A DNA stretch of 6,295 nucleotides from Cesiribacter sp. (GTDB lineage: Bacteria > Bacteroidota > Bacteroidia > Cytophagales > Cyclobacteriaceae): contig JASLAE010000010.1 of assembly GCA_030147305.1 (NCBI GenBank), positions 1-6,295 on the forward strand, in the 5' to 3' direction. This document shows positions 1 through 6,295 of this stretch, one piece after another. Position numbers and translations under genes: made by a program. The notes under the pieces were generated by a model that did not search any database, was not told where the DNA came from, and saw only the letters and a list, made by a program, of their open reading frames with translations. How positions within the stretch are numbered: position 1 is the first letter of the stretch; the number at the start of each line of letters is the position of its first letter.

Positions 1-2597
1 CTTTGTTCCGTCAGCTGATTTGCATAATAGATTGTTGAATCCAAATGCTCTCTCAGGTAGTAGGTTTCCATCAGGCCGGCCCACGCATCCACTTGTTGTC
101 TGCGGTTAGAGGCCAGCTTCTCCAGTCTGCGGTAGTTCCTGATGGCAGTCTCATATTCACCATCGCTAAAGCTTAACTCGGCCAGGCGCTGTACTGAACG
201 TACCTGAAGATTCGACGGACCATTGTTGGCAAGCGTCTGGTATTCCAGCATGGCTTCCTGCGTTCGTTCACTTCTGAATAATGATTCTGCCAGATAAAAA
301 CGAGCTTCTGGAGTATTGCTGCTGGCAGGATAATTCCTGATATAGGTCTGTAACTGATCTACAGCCTGCTTATACTTTTGCGAGAAGTAAAGGTTCTTAG
401 CAGACTCAAACTCAACGGATTCCAGTGCCTGATCTGCAGGATTAGCTTTCTTGTACATACTCAGGTAACGAGCAAATTCATCAGAGCGATTTTGCAGATT
501 TAAAACCTCCTGCAAACCAAGTAACGCGCCATTTGCTATTTCATGAGAAGGATAATTCTCCAGAATGCGGATGTAGCCATTAGCTGCGCCTTCGTAATTC
601 TTTAAGTTGAAGTAGGAAAGTGCCAGGCTTCTGTAGGCGTACGGTGTAAAAGGGCTGTTGGGCTGCTGTTTGATAAATTGTGTTAACTGCTGAACTGCCT
701 CCGTATATTGTCCCTGATCAAAAAGCAGCTCTGCTTTATTGAACTGGGCATCATCTCTGTACTGGCTGTTAGGATAATCACTCAGCAGCGTGTTCCATGC
801 TTTTGCGGCATCTTCGTTACGATCCAGCAGGCCATTGACAAGACCGATCTGGAAAAGCGCGTAATCTTTCTCAGGATTATTTTCGCGCATTGCTTTCTGA
901 TAAGTATCAAGCGCAGTACTGTAGGCCTTGGTTACATAATATGTATCTGCAAGTCTTAACAGGGCATCCGGGTAAAAGGGATTTTTTGCGCCAGCCGTTT
1001 CAACAAAGGCCTTGAAATGTGGAAGTGCCTTGTCGTACTGCTTGCTGTTAAAGTATGCGTAGCCAATGCCATAGCGGCTCTTGGTGTGAAACTCTGAATT
1101 AGGGGCAGCCGTTCTGAATACAGCAGCATAGGCATTTTTGCTTTCGTCCCACTTTTGTCCGATAGCATAAGCCTCGGCACTCCAGAAGTTTGCTTTAACA
1201 GAAAGCTCATTGTCCTCAGGATACTGAAGCGACTTTTCGAAATGCTGAACTGCATTGTAAAACTTACCAGTATTGAAAAGCTCTGCGCCTCTCAGGTATG
1301 TAACTTCCTGATATGCCTTGCGAATTCTGGGATTCTTGTTCTCAAGCTTTTCTATATAAGTGATAGCCTGCTCGTAGTTTTGATTTTTTAGCAGGGACTC
1401 ACCCAACAGCTCAGTTGCCTCCTGGCGGTAAGCCGAGCGCGGATACTGTTCAACAAACTCCTGAAGAGCTACTGCAGCTGCATCGTAATTTTGCTGCTTT
1501 ACCTGAATTTTAGCAAGCTTGTATAAACTCTCTTCTTTGATGGCAGGATCGAACGTTAAATTAGCCGCCCGCTGAAATGAGGTTTGTGCAAAAGGTTCGT
1601 TGTTCTGATCCAGGTATAAGTGCCCTAGATAATAAGCAGCATACTGGCCTAAAGAATCCTGCTGATTGGCAACACCTTTGAAGTTTTCGATTGCTTCTTT
1701 TGGCTGACCGCTTTTGTACTGAGAAAAAGCCATGCGGTAAGTTACCGGGGCTTCTACTTTGCGGTTACCGGCATATTGCTCAAACAGCTCTGCTGCTTTG
1801 GTGTAGTCACCCTTTTTATAGTAAGCCTCTGCTGTTAAGAGTTCAAGTTCGGAAGCACCAGCATTTTTGCCTCTGCCGGATGAGCGTTTCTGCTCTGCAT
1901 ATTCAATTAGCTTATCATACTGCCCCTGACGATAATAGATGTTGGCCATCAGGCCCGGTACAGCAGCGGCATAGGCTTCATTCTGCTCAGCTTTTTGTAA
2001 ATCATAAGCAGCCTGGTCGTACTCGCCCTTGTTAAAATAAATATATCCAGCATAATAGCTGGATGCCAGGGCGTAACGATTACTGGATCTTTTAAGCTTA
2101 TTGAATCGCTCTAACGCTTTGTCGAAATCGCGGTTGCTGAAGTAAGTGTAAGCAAGATTAAAATCAACTTCGTCGCGCTGGGCTGGTGTAAGTGCTGCCG
2201 GGTTTACCTTTTCATAATAAGAAGCAGCCTTGGCATACTTATTGGCATTGTAGTAATAACCTGCTAATTCATAGTAAGCAAGCTGTGCTTTAGGATGGCT
2301 TGGGTACTGAACCAGAAAATTTTCGGTGAGTGCCTCTGCATCATCGTTAGACAGGTTGAGGGCACTGTACGCTACATAATATGTAGCCTCTGCACGGCGC
2401 AGATCGTTCACTGCTGGCTGCTCCTGCTCGATATACCGCGCAAAAGCTCTCCGGGCAGCTGCCCACTGTTCTTTCTCGAGCAACTCAAGACCATTTTCAA
2501 AATCTGAATTTCCCTGAGGCCGAATGGCAGGATGCTGCGCCCAGACATTTCCAATGCACAGTACTAGCAGTATGGTATATACCAACGAAACTCTCAT
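1..2597 (-). CDS. Exported tetratricopeptide-repeat (TPR) protein, C-terminus beyond window
   Basis: The minus strand reads open from ATG at 2597-2595 to the window edge, about 865 codons without a stop, so the C-terminus is missing. The N-terminus (MRVSLVYTILLVLCIGNVWA, then QHP) is a signal peptide with probable cleavage after Ala20. The Cys at 14 sits in LVLC, a poor lipobox, so a lipoprotein is unlikely. The rest is an almost unbroken array of 34-residue-like helical repeats with TPR signatures, for example YFNKGEYDQAAYDL, YYKKGDYTKAAELF, YFNSKQYDKALPHF, LFDQGQYTEAVQQL and YFSQKYKQAVDQLQ, often joined by YPxS turns as in the TPR_6/TPR_16 type seen in CpoB/YbgF and BamD. TPR solenoids bind proteins, so a periplasmic or outer-membrane scaffold role is inferred; no enzymatic motif is visible. 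Bacteroidota proteins of this kind often approach 1000 residues, which would leave a modest part outside. The start is supported by the signal peptide and an AAGGA six bases upstream. The partner is unknown. Confidence 0.93.
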   Translation of the reverse strand, partial: MRVSLVYTILLVLCIGNVWAQHPAIRPQGNSDFENGLELLEKEQWAAARRAFARYIEQEQPAVNDLRRAEATYYVAYSALNLSNDDAEALTENFLVQYPSHPKAQLAYYELAGYYYNANKYAKAASYYEKVNPAALTPAQRDEVDFNLAYTYFSNRDFDKALERFNKLKRSSNRYALASSYYAGYIYFNKGEYDQAAYDLQKAEQNEAYAAAVPGLMANIYYRQGQYDKLIEYAEQKRSSGRGKNAGASELELLTAEAYYKKGDYTKAAELFEQYAGNRKVEAPVTYRMAFSQYKSGQPKEAIENFKGVANQQDSLGQYAAYYLGHLYLDQNNEPFAQTSFQRAANLTFDPAIKEESLYKLAKIQVKQQNYDAAAVALQEFVEQYPRSAYRQEATELLGESLLKNQNYEQAITYIEKLENKNPRIRKAYQEVTYLRGAELFNTGKFYNAVQHFEKSLQYPEDNELSVKANFWSAEAYAIGQKWDESKNAYAAVFRTAAPNSEFHTKSRYGIGYAYFNSKQYDKALPHFKAFVETAGAKNPFYPDALLRLADTYYVTKAYSTALDTYQKAMRENNPEKDYALFQIGLVNGLLDRNEDAAKAWNTLLSDYPNSQYRDDAQFNKAELLFDQGQYTEAVQQLTQFIKQQPNSPFTPYAYRSLALSYFNLKNYEGAANGYIRILENYPSHEIANGALLGLQEVLNLQNRSDEFARYLSMYKKANPADQALESVEFESAKNLYFSQKYKQAVDQLQTYIRNYPASSNTPEARFYLAESLFRSERTQEAMLEYQTLANNGPSNLQVRSVQRLAELSFSDGEYETAIRNYRRLEKLASNRRQQVDAWAGLMETYYLREHLDSTIYYANQLTEQ

Positions 2598-2603
2598 ACC
2601 AAA

Positions 2604-2608
2604 TCCTT
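2604..2608 (-). promoter_or_regulatory. Candidate ribosome binding site of the TPR gene
   Basis: On the minus strand AAGGA lies six bases before the ATG at 2597. It supports this start, which is also the one that gives a complete signal peptide. The other two genes in the window have no comparable motif, as is common in Bacteroidota. Confidence 0.5.
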
Positions 2609-2766
2609 GTGCAATCTCCAACGTATAAATTATGGCTAAATTGTGATTCCCTTACAGGCTTATGAAGCTGCAATCTTTGCATTTTCTTTGGAACATACAA
2701 GCCACATGCGTACCCTTTTCTTATATTCTTATTTGGGTTCTGTTCATGCAAAAGATGTTCTATAAT

Positions 2767-2791
2767 TTACTAATATGCATGGTATGAGTAA
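2767..2791. repeat. Imperfect inverted repeat upstream of the TPR gene
   Basis: TTACT-A-ATA, a seven-base centre (TGCATGG), then TAT-G-AGTAA forms a dyad with eight matching pairs and one mismatch. It overlaps two direct copies of TAATTTAC (2763-2770 and 2789-2796). It lies about 170 bases before the TPR start codon, so it could be an operator. In AT-rich DNA such a dyad may equally be chance. Confidence 0.25.
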
Positions 2792-2880
2792 TTTACAACA
2801 TCTTACCTAAACAAGTGCTTACAGCAACATTTTTTTTCCACACTAGGTTAGAAATAGTATATTATTAATCCTTTTTTAAT

Positions 2881-2912
2881 AAAAAAATCCGAAACCATCG
2901 GATTTCGGACTT
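2881..2912 (-). terminator. Rho-independent terminator of the PD40-OmpA gene
   Basis: Read on the minus strand, AAGTCCGAAA pairs with TTTCGGATTT (one G-T pair) around an eight-base loop, and the 3' arm runs into a tract of seven T. It begins about 35 bases after the TAG stop of the 2947-4533 gene. The T-tract lies on the minus-strand 3' side only, so it is directional. It argues that the downstream TPR gene is transcribed mainly from its own promoter. Confidence 0.82.
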
Positions 2913-2946
2913 TCACTATATCTTCTTAACACCTATTGCCTGTTTA

Positions 2947-4533
2947 CTAATTTGCTGCTGGCATCATTATATAAAACTCTACTCTTCTGTTTAGCTCCCT
3001 CCCCTCCCGGTCATCGTCGTTCGTAGCCAGCGGGGCCTGCTCCCCTTTGAATGTTACAATGATGTTTTCTTCTGCAACCTGCTGCTTAAGGAGAAGCTCT
3101 TTTACAGCCTCAGCCCGCAGTTTACTAATTTTCAGGTTCTCTCCCACAGAGCCCATTTCATCTGCATGGCCTACTACTTTAAGCTTTGCATTGGGGTGCT
3201 GTTTTACAAACTGCTTTAATTCCTGCAGCAAGCCTACATAATCCTCCGGCTTAATAACAGATTGGTTGAAATCAAAGTAGACATGCTTCAGAACCATATA
3301 CTGTTTCACTTGCGGTATATCCGAGGGAATTGCTCTATGGATCACAGAGAGCGCCAAGTCATCCTTGGTCTTTGTTGCGCTGGTCACCATTTTTCGCGAA
3401 TCTTTTGCCCCATGCCCGGCATGTTCTTCAATTATTGGATGTGCCGGGGGGGGTGATTGTGTAATTTCTTCCGGGTAGGGAGTTGTTGCGTTAATTGAAG
3501 CATACATAATACCGGTTTCCGGAGTAACTGAAGCCTGTATTTCTGAACCGCTATTTACGGACTCTATTCGTTTTTGTACTACATCTGGAGCATTATGTTG
3601 TGTGTTTTTAGCAACCACAGCTGCTGCATCAGGCATGTTTGGATCATACTCAAGGGGGCTTTGATAAATATCCCGTATAACCGATCCCTGCCGATAGGAA
3701 ACATAGAAAATCTGCTGCATGTCATCTGTAAGGGAACAGTAGGTTTCTTCACCGGGGGTGTTAATATGTGCTCCCAGGTTTACTGGAATGGACCAATTTT
3801 GCCAGGTATCATCCAGGCGGACAGAATAGAAAATATCCGCACCCCCTTTTCCCGGGAGGCCATAACTGGAGAAGAACAGTGTTATGCCATCAGCGGCTAT
3901 AAAGGGAGCAAAATCAGATTTTTTGGTGTTGATACCAGGGCCCAGATTAAGTGGTTTGCTCCAGCTTCCATCCTCCTGCGGAAAACTCACATGCAGGTCC
4001 TGCTGGCCAAGGGTTTCCCTTGACTGGATTGCAAGAAGTAATACCTGCTCCCGATGACTCTGAAAGAAGTCCAGATAATCATTGGTGTTATAATAATCCT
4101 GTATAACCACTGGCTCCAGCTTTCCCCAGCGATTTCCCTGTTTTCTAAAGGTAACCAGTGGCACCTCAAACCTTGTATAGGTATTGATCAGGAGCAGCTC
4201 CTGCCCATCGGGACTTACAGAACATAAACTGTTGGCATATTTATTATTGATCGACCTGCCCAGGTTTTCAGGCTCACCCCAACCGTCCTGGTTGCGATGC
4301 ACAACGTACACATCCTGCATGTCTTTTTCTCCATTCATATTATCAGGATGTTCCCTTCTGCTGAAGTAAAGCGATTGTCCATCACCGGTAATAAAGGGAC
4401 GAATTTCTATGAAAGAAGAATTGATCTGTTCAGGAAGTGCAGTACGCCCCGCTTGCGTTTGTTGGGCCAGGAGAGCTTGACTAACTAAGCTTAAAAGAAC
4501 ACTTATCGTAATAAGAAAGACTTTCCTAAACAT
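2947..4533 (-). CDS. Exported PD40 beta-propeller protein with C-terminal OmpA-like peptidoglycan-binding domain
   Basis: Complete 528-residue protein, ATG at 4533 and tandem stops TAG TAA. Residues 1-23 form a signal peptide ending ALLA, followed by QQ, with no lipobox. Residues about 42-295 hold PD40/WD40-like propeller repeats: PFITGDGQSLYFSRR (46-60), VSPDGQELLLI (106-116), PFIAADGITLFFSS (210-223) and a more diverged SLTDDMQQIFYVSY (267-280). Residues about 300-412 are a low-complexity, Pro/Thr/Ala-rich linker. Residues about 415-523 are an OmpA-like domain: YFDFNQ (419-424), GHADEMGS (455-462), ISKLRAEAV (469-477) and NRRVEF (515-520). Asp458 and Arg473 are 15 residues apart, as are the diaminopimelate-binding Asp and Arg of OmpA-type domains, so peptidoglycan binding in the periplasm is expected. 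The architecture resembles PorE of the type IX secretion system but lacks PorE's N-terminal TPR and its regulatory-like domain, so that assignment is not made. Ligands of the propeller are unknown. No Shine-Dalgarno is seen. The linker contains a C8 tract. Confidence 0.93.
   Translation of the reverse strand: MFRKVFLITISVLLSLVSQALLAQQTQAGRTALPEQINSSFIEIRPFITGDGQSLYFSRREHPDNMNGEKDMQDVYVVHRNQDGWGEPENLGRSINNKYANSLCSVSPDGQELLLINTYTRFEVPLVTFRKQGNRWGKLEPVVIQDYYNTNDYLDFFQSHREQVLLLAIQSRETLGQQDLHVSFPQEDGSWSKPLNLGPGINTKKSDFAPFIAADGITLFFSSYGLPGKGGADIFYSVRLDDTWQNWSIPVNLGAHINTPGEETYCSLTDDMQQIFYVSYRQGSVIRDIYQSPLEYDPNMPDAAAVVAKNTQHNAPDVVQKRIESVNSGSEIQASVTPETGIMYASINATTPYPEEITQSPPPAHPIIEEHAGHGAKDSRKMVTSATKTKDDLALSVIHRAIPSDIPQVKQYMVLKHVYFDFNQSVIKPEDYVGLLQELKQFVKQHPNAKLKVVGHADEMGSVGENLKISKLRAEAVKELLLKQQVAEENIIVTFKGEQAPLATNDDDREGRELNRRVEFYIMMPAAN
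3446..3453 (-). repeat. C8 homopolymer tract in the PD40-OmpA linker
   Basis: Eight consecutive G on the plus strand are eight C in the coding strand, encoding Pro361-Pro363 (TCA CCC CCC CCG GCA). With one extra C the frame reads GGC ACA TCC AAT AAT TGA. With one C fewer it reads CGG CAC ATC CAA TAA. Either slip ends the protein at about 366-368 residues, after the propeller and before the OmpA domain. Confidence 0.9.
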
Positions 4534-4572
4534 CTGGCTGGTATATTAATGTACTGCTTTAAGTAATGAATA

Positions 4573-4605
4573 CTAAGTTATTGTGTTTGAACATTTAAAA
4601 ACAAA
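4573..4605 (-). promoter_or_regulatory. Candidate Bacteroidota-type promoter of the PD40-OmpA gene
   Basis: On the minus strand TTTG (4605-4602) is followed after 21 bases by TAACTTAG (4580-4573), a seven-of-eight match to the TAnnTTTG element used by the Bacteroidota primary sigma factor. Transcription would start about 30-35 bases before the ATG at 4533. The match is imperfect and the DNA is AT-rich. Confidence 0.38.
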
Positions 4606-4612
4606 TAAATGT
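4591..4612. repeat. Perfect 7-bp inverted repeat over the candidate promoter
   Basis: ACATTTA, eight bases, TAAATGT. The dyad covers the candidate -33 element of the minus-strand promoter, where a bound regulator would block polymerase. Its half-sites recur at 4672-4690. No regulator gene is in the window, so a role as operator is inference. Confidence 0.4.
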
Positions 4613-4671
4613 AATAATTATGAGGATTTAACATCTTAAAATAAGCGCTGGACTCCCCTTTAATTTAGTTA

Positions 4672-4690
4672 AACATTTATCAGAATAAAT
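4672..4690. repeat. Second AACATTTA / ATAAAT dyad upstream of the hydrolase
   Basis: AACATTTA (4672-4679), five bases, ATAAAT (4685-4690). Within it ATTTAT-CAGA-ATAAAT is a perfect six-base inverted repeat. The same half-sites occur at 4590-4610 with a seven-base gap. It lies about 83 bases before the hydrolase ATG. It could be a second binding site for the same regulator, or an AT-rich coincidence. Confidence 0.3.
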
Positions 4691-4772
4691 TGCTTTCAAA
4701 GCATAGGAGGCTGCTTAATCTACCAGCTGTTCATAAACTACTTTTAACTTCACCTGTTCCCTTCTAATCTAT

Positions 4773-5765
4773 ATGGGCAAATATGTCTATAATTCCAGGT
4801 TATCCTTTATCAAACCAAACTTCAATGGAAACAGGAAAAGTGAGAATCGCTTTACTAACTATCCTTACCCAGATCCTGAACCTACACTAAAAAAAGTCAT
4901 TAAATGGAAACTGAGCACCAATCCGCAGAAAGAAGAGAAAAAAAAGGACACCTTTAAACTACAAACCCATCCCTTAAACCAGCTACCAGCTACACCCACC
5001 CGATATCTGATCTGGCTTGGTCATGCAAGCTTTCTTATCCGACTGGAGAATGTAACCATATTGATTGATCCGGTTGTTGGTGGCCTCCCTTTTATCGGTC
5101 GCAAAGCTCCTTTTCCCATCCCGGTAGATGAATTAAAAGGGATAGATTATATACTCATTTCACATGCTCACAGAGATCACTTTGATGTAAAGTCTCTGAA
5201 CAAGATCCTGAAGAATAATCCTGGTGCTGAATTGCTGGGCCCCATGCGGATCAGTTCCCTGTTCTCGGAATTATCCATGCTTCCAAGGCATCAGGAAGCG
5301 GCCTGGTTTCAACAGTTTGAGATAAAAAAAGACCTTAAAATTGTTTTTGTTCCTGCCATACACTGGCACAGGAGAGGTCTGTTTGATCTAAATGATATTC
5401 TATGGGGAGGCTTCTACATCAATGATGGAAAGACCAGCATCTTTCATGCAGGGGACACTTCCTATCAGAAGCATTTCGGCAATATTGTAGGAGCCATTGG
5501 AAGCATTGATCTGTGCCTGCTTCCTATAGGTGCCTATAAACCCTCCTTCCTGATGCAGGGCTCACACCTGAATCCGGAGGAAGCTGTAAAAGCATTCAAT
5601 CAATTGGGAGGAAAAATAATGGTGCCGATGCATTATGGCACCTTTGACTTATCTGACGAACCAATGGGGGAACCAATCCAGATGATCAAAAATTTACAAC
5701 AAAATGGCCTGATCAACGGGCAATTACAGCTTCTAGAGCCGGGAGAAATTTTTCCCATACCCTGA
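4773..5765 (+). CDS. Metallo-beta-lactamase-fold hydrolase, NAPE-PLD/UlaG-like (COG2220 type)
   Basis: Complete 330-residue protein. The core is a metallo-beta-lactamase fold with WLGHASF (81-87), LIDP (97-100), the metal motif SHAHRDH (130-136), PAIHWHRR (194-201), HAGDTS (225-230), PIGAYKP (251-257) and PMHYGTF (285-291). Putative ligands are His131, His133, Asp135, His136, His197, Asp228 and His287. The 31- and 59-residue gaps His197-Asp228 and Asp228-His287 equal those I recall for human NAPE-PLD (His253, Asp284, His343), and LWGGF and HLNPEEAV also fit that family. NAPE-PLD cleaves N-acylphosphatidylethanolamine to phosphatidic acid and N-acylethanolamine; bacterial relatives are mostly uncharacterised, so the substrate is not assigned. 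The first 75 residues are polar and basic with no signal peptide, suggesting a cytoplasmic or membrane-peripheral protein. This ATG is the first after an in-frame TAA at 4734; no Shine-Dalgarno is present. The gene stands alone, divergent from the PD40-OmpA gene. An A8 run (4938-4945) lies in the N-terminal Glu/Lys segment. Confidence 0.92.
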   Translation: MGKYVYNSRLSFIKPNFNGNRKSENRFTNYPYPDPEPTLKKVIKWKLSTNPQKEEKKKDTFKLQTHPLNQLPATPTRYLIWLGHASFLIRLENVTILIDPVVGGLPFIGRKAPFPIPVDELKGIDYILISHAHRDHFDVKSLNKILKNNPGAELLGPMRISSLFSELSMLPRHQEAAWFQQFEIKKDLKIVFVPAIHWHRRGLFDLNDILWGGFYINDGKTSIFHAGDTSYQKHFGNIVGAIGSIDLCLLPIGAYKPSFLMQGSHLNPEEAVKAFNQLGGKIMVPMHYGTFDLSDEPMGEPIQMIKNLQQNGLINGQLQLLEPGEIFPIP

Positions 5766-6295
5766 CCCATCACATCGAGCTAATGCATGGAGCCCTGTGT
5801 TGGAAAACTTTTGATTGGAAAAATCAACTCAAAACAGTTCCTGTCATTTCGGCCTCAATAAAACTATTCCAAGATAGAACCCCGCAACACTGTTTACCAT
5901 TACTACCTACTAAAGTATCTTCAGCAAAAGAGGTCTTGTCTGGTATTATCATGCCAATGATTAATTAATACGCTTAATTGCTGAACTATGCAACTGCTTA
6001 GGGCTACAAACGAATGAAGCTATAATGATCAGAAATGAACAGCTTTTTATGCTGATTCTGTAGAATGGTAGATTAAAGAACAGCTAAGAAGATGTTAGAA
6101 AATGAGAACAGTATAGCTACCTTTTTATCCATAAAAAGCTTCAACACAGAGATAACTGGTAGCTGATTCTATGATACTAATATTATACCAGCAGCACTTT
6201 TCTGTTCAGCATTTTTCTGTATTTAATAGTAGTGCATACTACTTTTTAAATATTCTTGTTCTCTCATACAAATACTGTTTTTTTCATTCCTACCC
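5766..6295. other. AT-rich stretch with no convincing gene
   Basis: These 530 bases after the hydrolase stop contain only short open frames: 61 codons on the plus strand (5783-5968), 42 on the minus strand (5952-5824), and one open to the right edge from ATG at 6171. None shows a recognisable motif, and start-site support is absent. No GC-rich hairpin plus T-tract follows the hydrolase, so its terminator was not identified. Structure is limited to the inverted repeats described separately. Confidence 0.6.
6041..6140. repeat. Separated perfect 11-bp inverted repeat
   Basis: AGCTTTTTATG (6041-6051) and CATAAAAAGCT (6130-6140) are exact reverse complements, 78 bases apart. The right arm also takes part in a local hairpin, CTTTTTA-TCCA-TAAAAAG (6121-6138 with its flanking T/A pair). 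A nine-base direct repeat GCTGATTCT occurs at 6051-6059 and 6162-6170. The repeat could fold an RNA or be the remnant of a small element; no transposase or target duplication is visible. Confidence 0.4.

Larger units (their letters stand above)
2598..2946. other. Gene-free stretch between the two minus-strand genes
   Basis: This 349-base stretch lies between the stop of the PD40-OmpA gene and the start of the TPR gene. Its right part holds the terminator at 2881-2912. The remainder is AT-rich and should contain the TPR gene's promoter, but I found no TTTG / TAnnTTTG pair with acceptable spacing there. A run of eight T (2830-2837) and a dyad at 2767-2791 are the only other structures noticed. 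Short open frames across it, including one overlapping the TPR start in another frame, look non-coding. Confidence 0.6.

Noticed and set aside
2497..2751. 84-codon minus-strand frame overlapping the TPR start
   Set aside because: It is a shadow in another frame: the TPR frame has the signal peptide, AAGGA and continuous repeats, while this one shows no domain.
3574..4023. 149-codon plus-strand frame inside the PD40-OmpA gene
   Set aside because: It is antisense to well-supported propeller repeats and shows no protein family features.
4705..4710. AGGAGG as a Shine-Dalgarno for an earlier hydrolase start
   Set aside because: No ATG, GTG or TTG lies at suitable distance, and an in-frame TAA at 4734 separates it from the hydrolase.
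4739..4746. TACTTTTA as a -7 element for the hydrolase
   Set aside because: It matches seven of eight positions, but no TTG or TTTG lies 19-21 bases upstream.
5811..5827. Hairpin TTGATT-GGAAA-AATCAA as terminator of the hydrolase gene
   Set aside because: The stem is six AT-rich pairs and no T-tract follows, so it is too weak to call.
5783..5968. 61-codon plus-strand open frame after the hydrolase
   Set aside because: There is no Shine-Dalgarno, no recognisable motif and no signal or membrane pattern; the length is within chance for this stretch.
6171..6295. Plus-strand frame from ATG 6171 open to the right edge (about 41 codons)
   Set aside because: The translation is rich in Phe, Tyr, Leu and Ser as expected from AT-rich non-coding DNA, and there is no ribosome site; it cannot be judged without more sequence.

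Overview
The window most likely comes from the Bacteroidota, probably a Cytophagales-like bacterium. This rests on three things. The proteins are of Bacteroidota types (a long exported TPR solenoid and a PD40-plus-OmpA envelope protein). Two of the three genes lack a clear Shine-Dalgarno sequence. A candidate promoter upstream of one gene resembles the Bacteroidota TTTG / TAnnTTTG pattern. The assignment is inference; no rRNA or other marker gene is present.

Layout: (1) 1-2597, minus strand: a very long exported tetratricopeptide-repeat protein, open through the left edge. (2) 2598-2946: gene-free stretch with the TPR gene's leader, a small dyad and a good intrinsic terminator (2881-2912) for the next gene. 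(3) 2947-4533, minus strand: an exported protein with PD40-type beta-propeller repeats, a variable linker and a C-terminal OmpA-like peptidoglycan-binding domain. (4) 4534-4772: divergent intergenic region with a candidate promoter and two related AT-rich dyads. (5) 4773-5765, plus strand: a metallo-beta-lactamase-fold hydrolase of the NAPE-PLD/UlaG-like group with all seven metal ligands. (6) 5766-6295: AT-rich stretch with no convincing gene but some inverted repeats.

The two minus-strand genes both look like cell-envelope scaffold proteins. The terminator between them argues for separate transcription units. The hydrolase is transcribed divergently, and nothing in the sequence ties its function to the other two. 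I see no mobile element, CRISPR array, tRNA, rRNA or defence system.

The most notable signal is a run of eight C residues in the linker of the PD40-OmpA gene. A slip of one base in either direction gives a stop within about five codons and removes only the peptidoglycan anchor. It is a candidate phase-variation or slippage switch between an anchored and an unanchored propeller protein. This is a hypothesis; the rest of the window looks ordinary.
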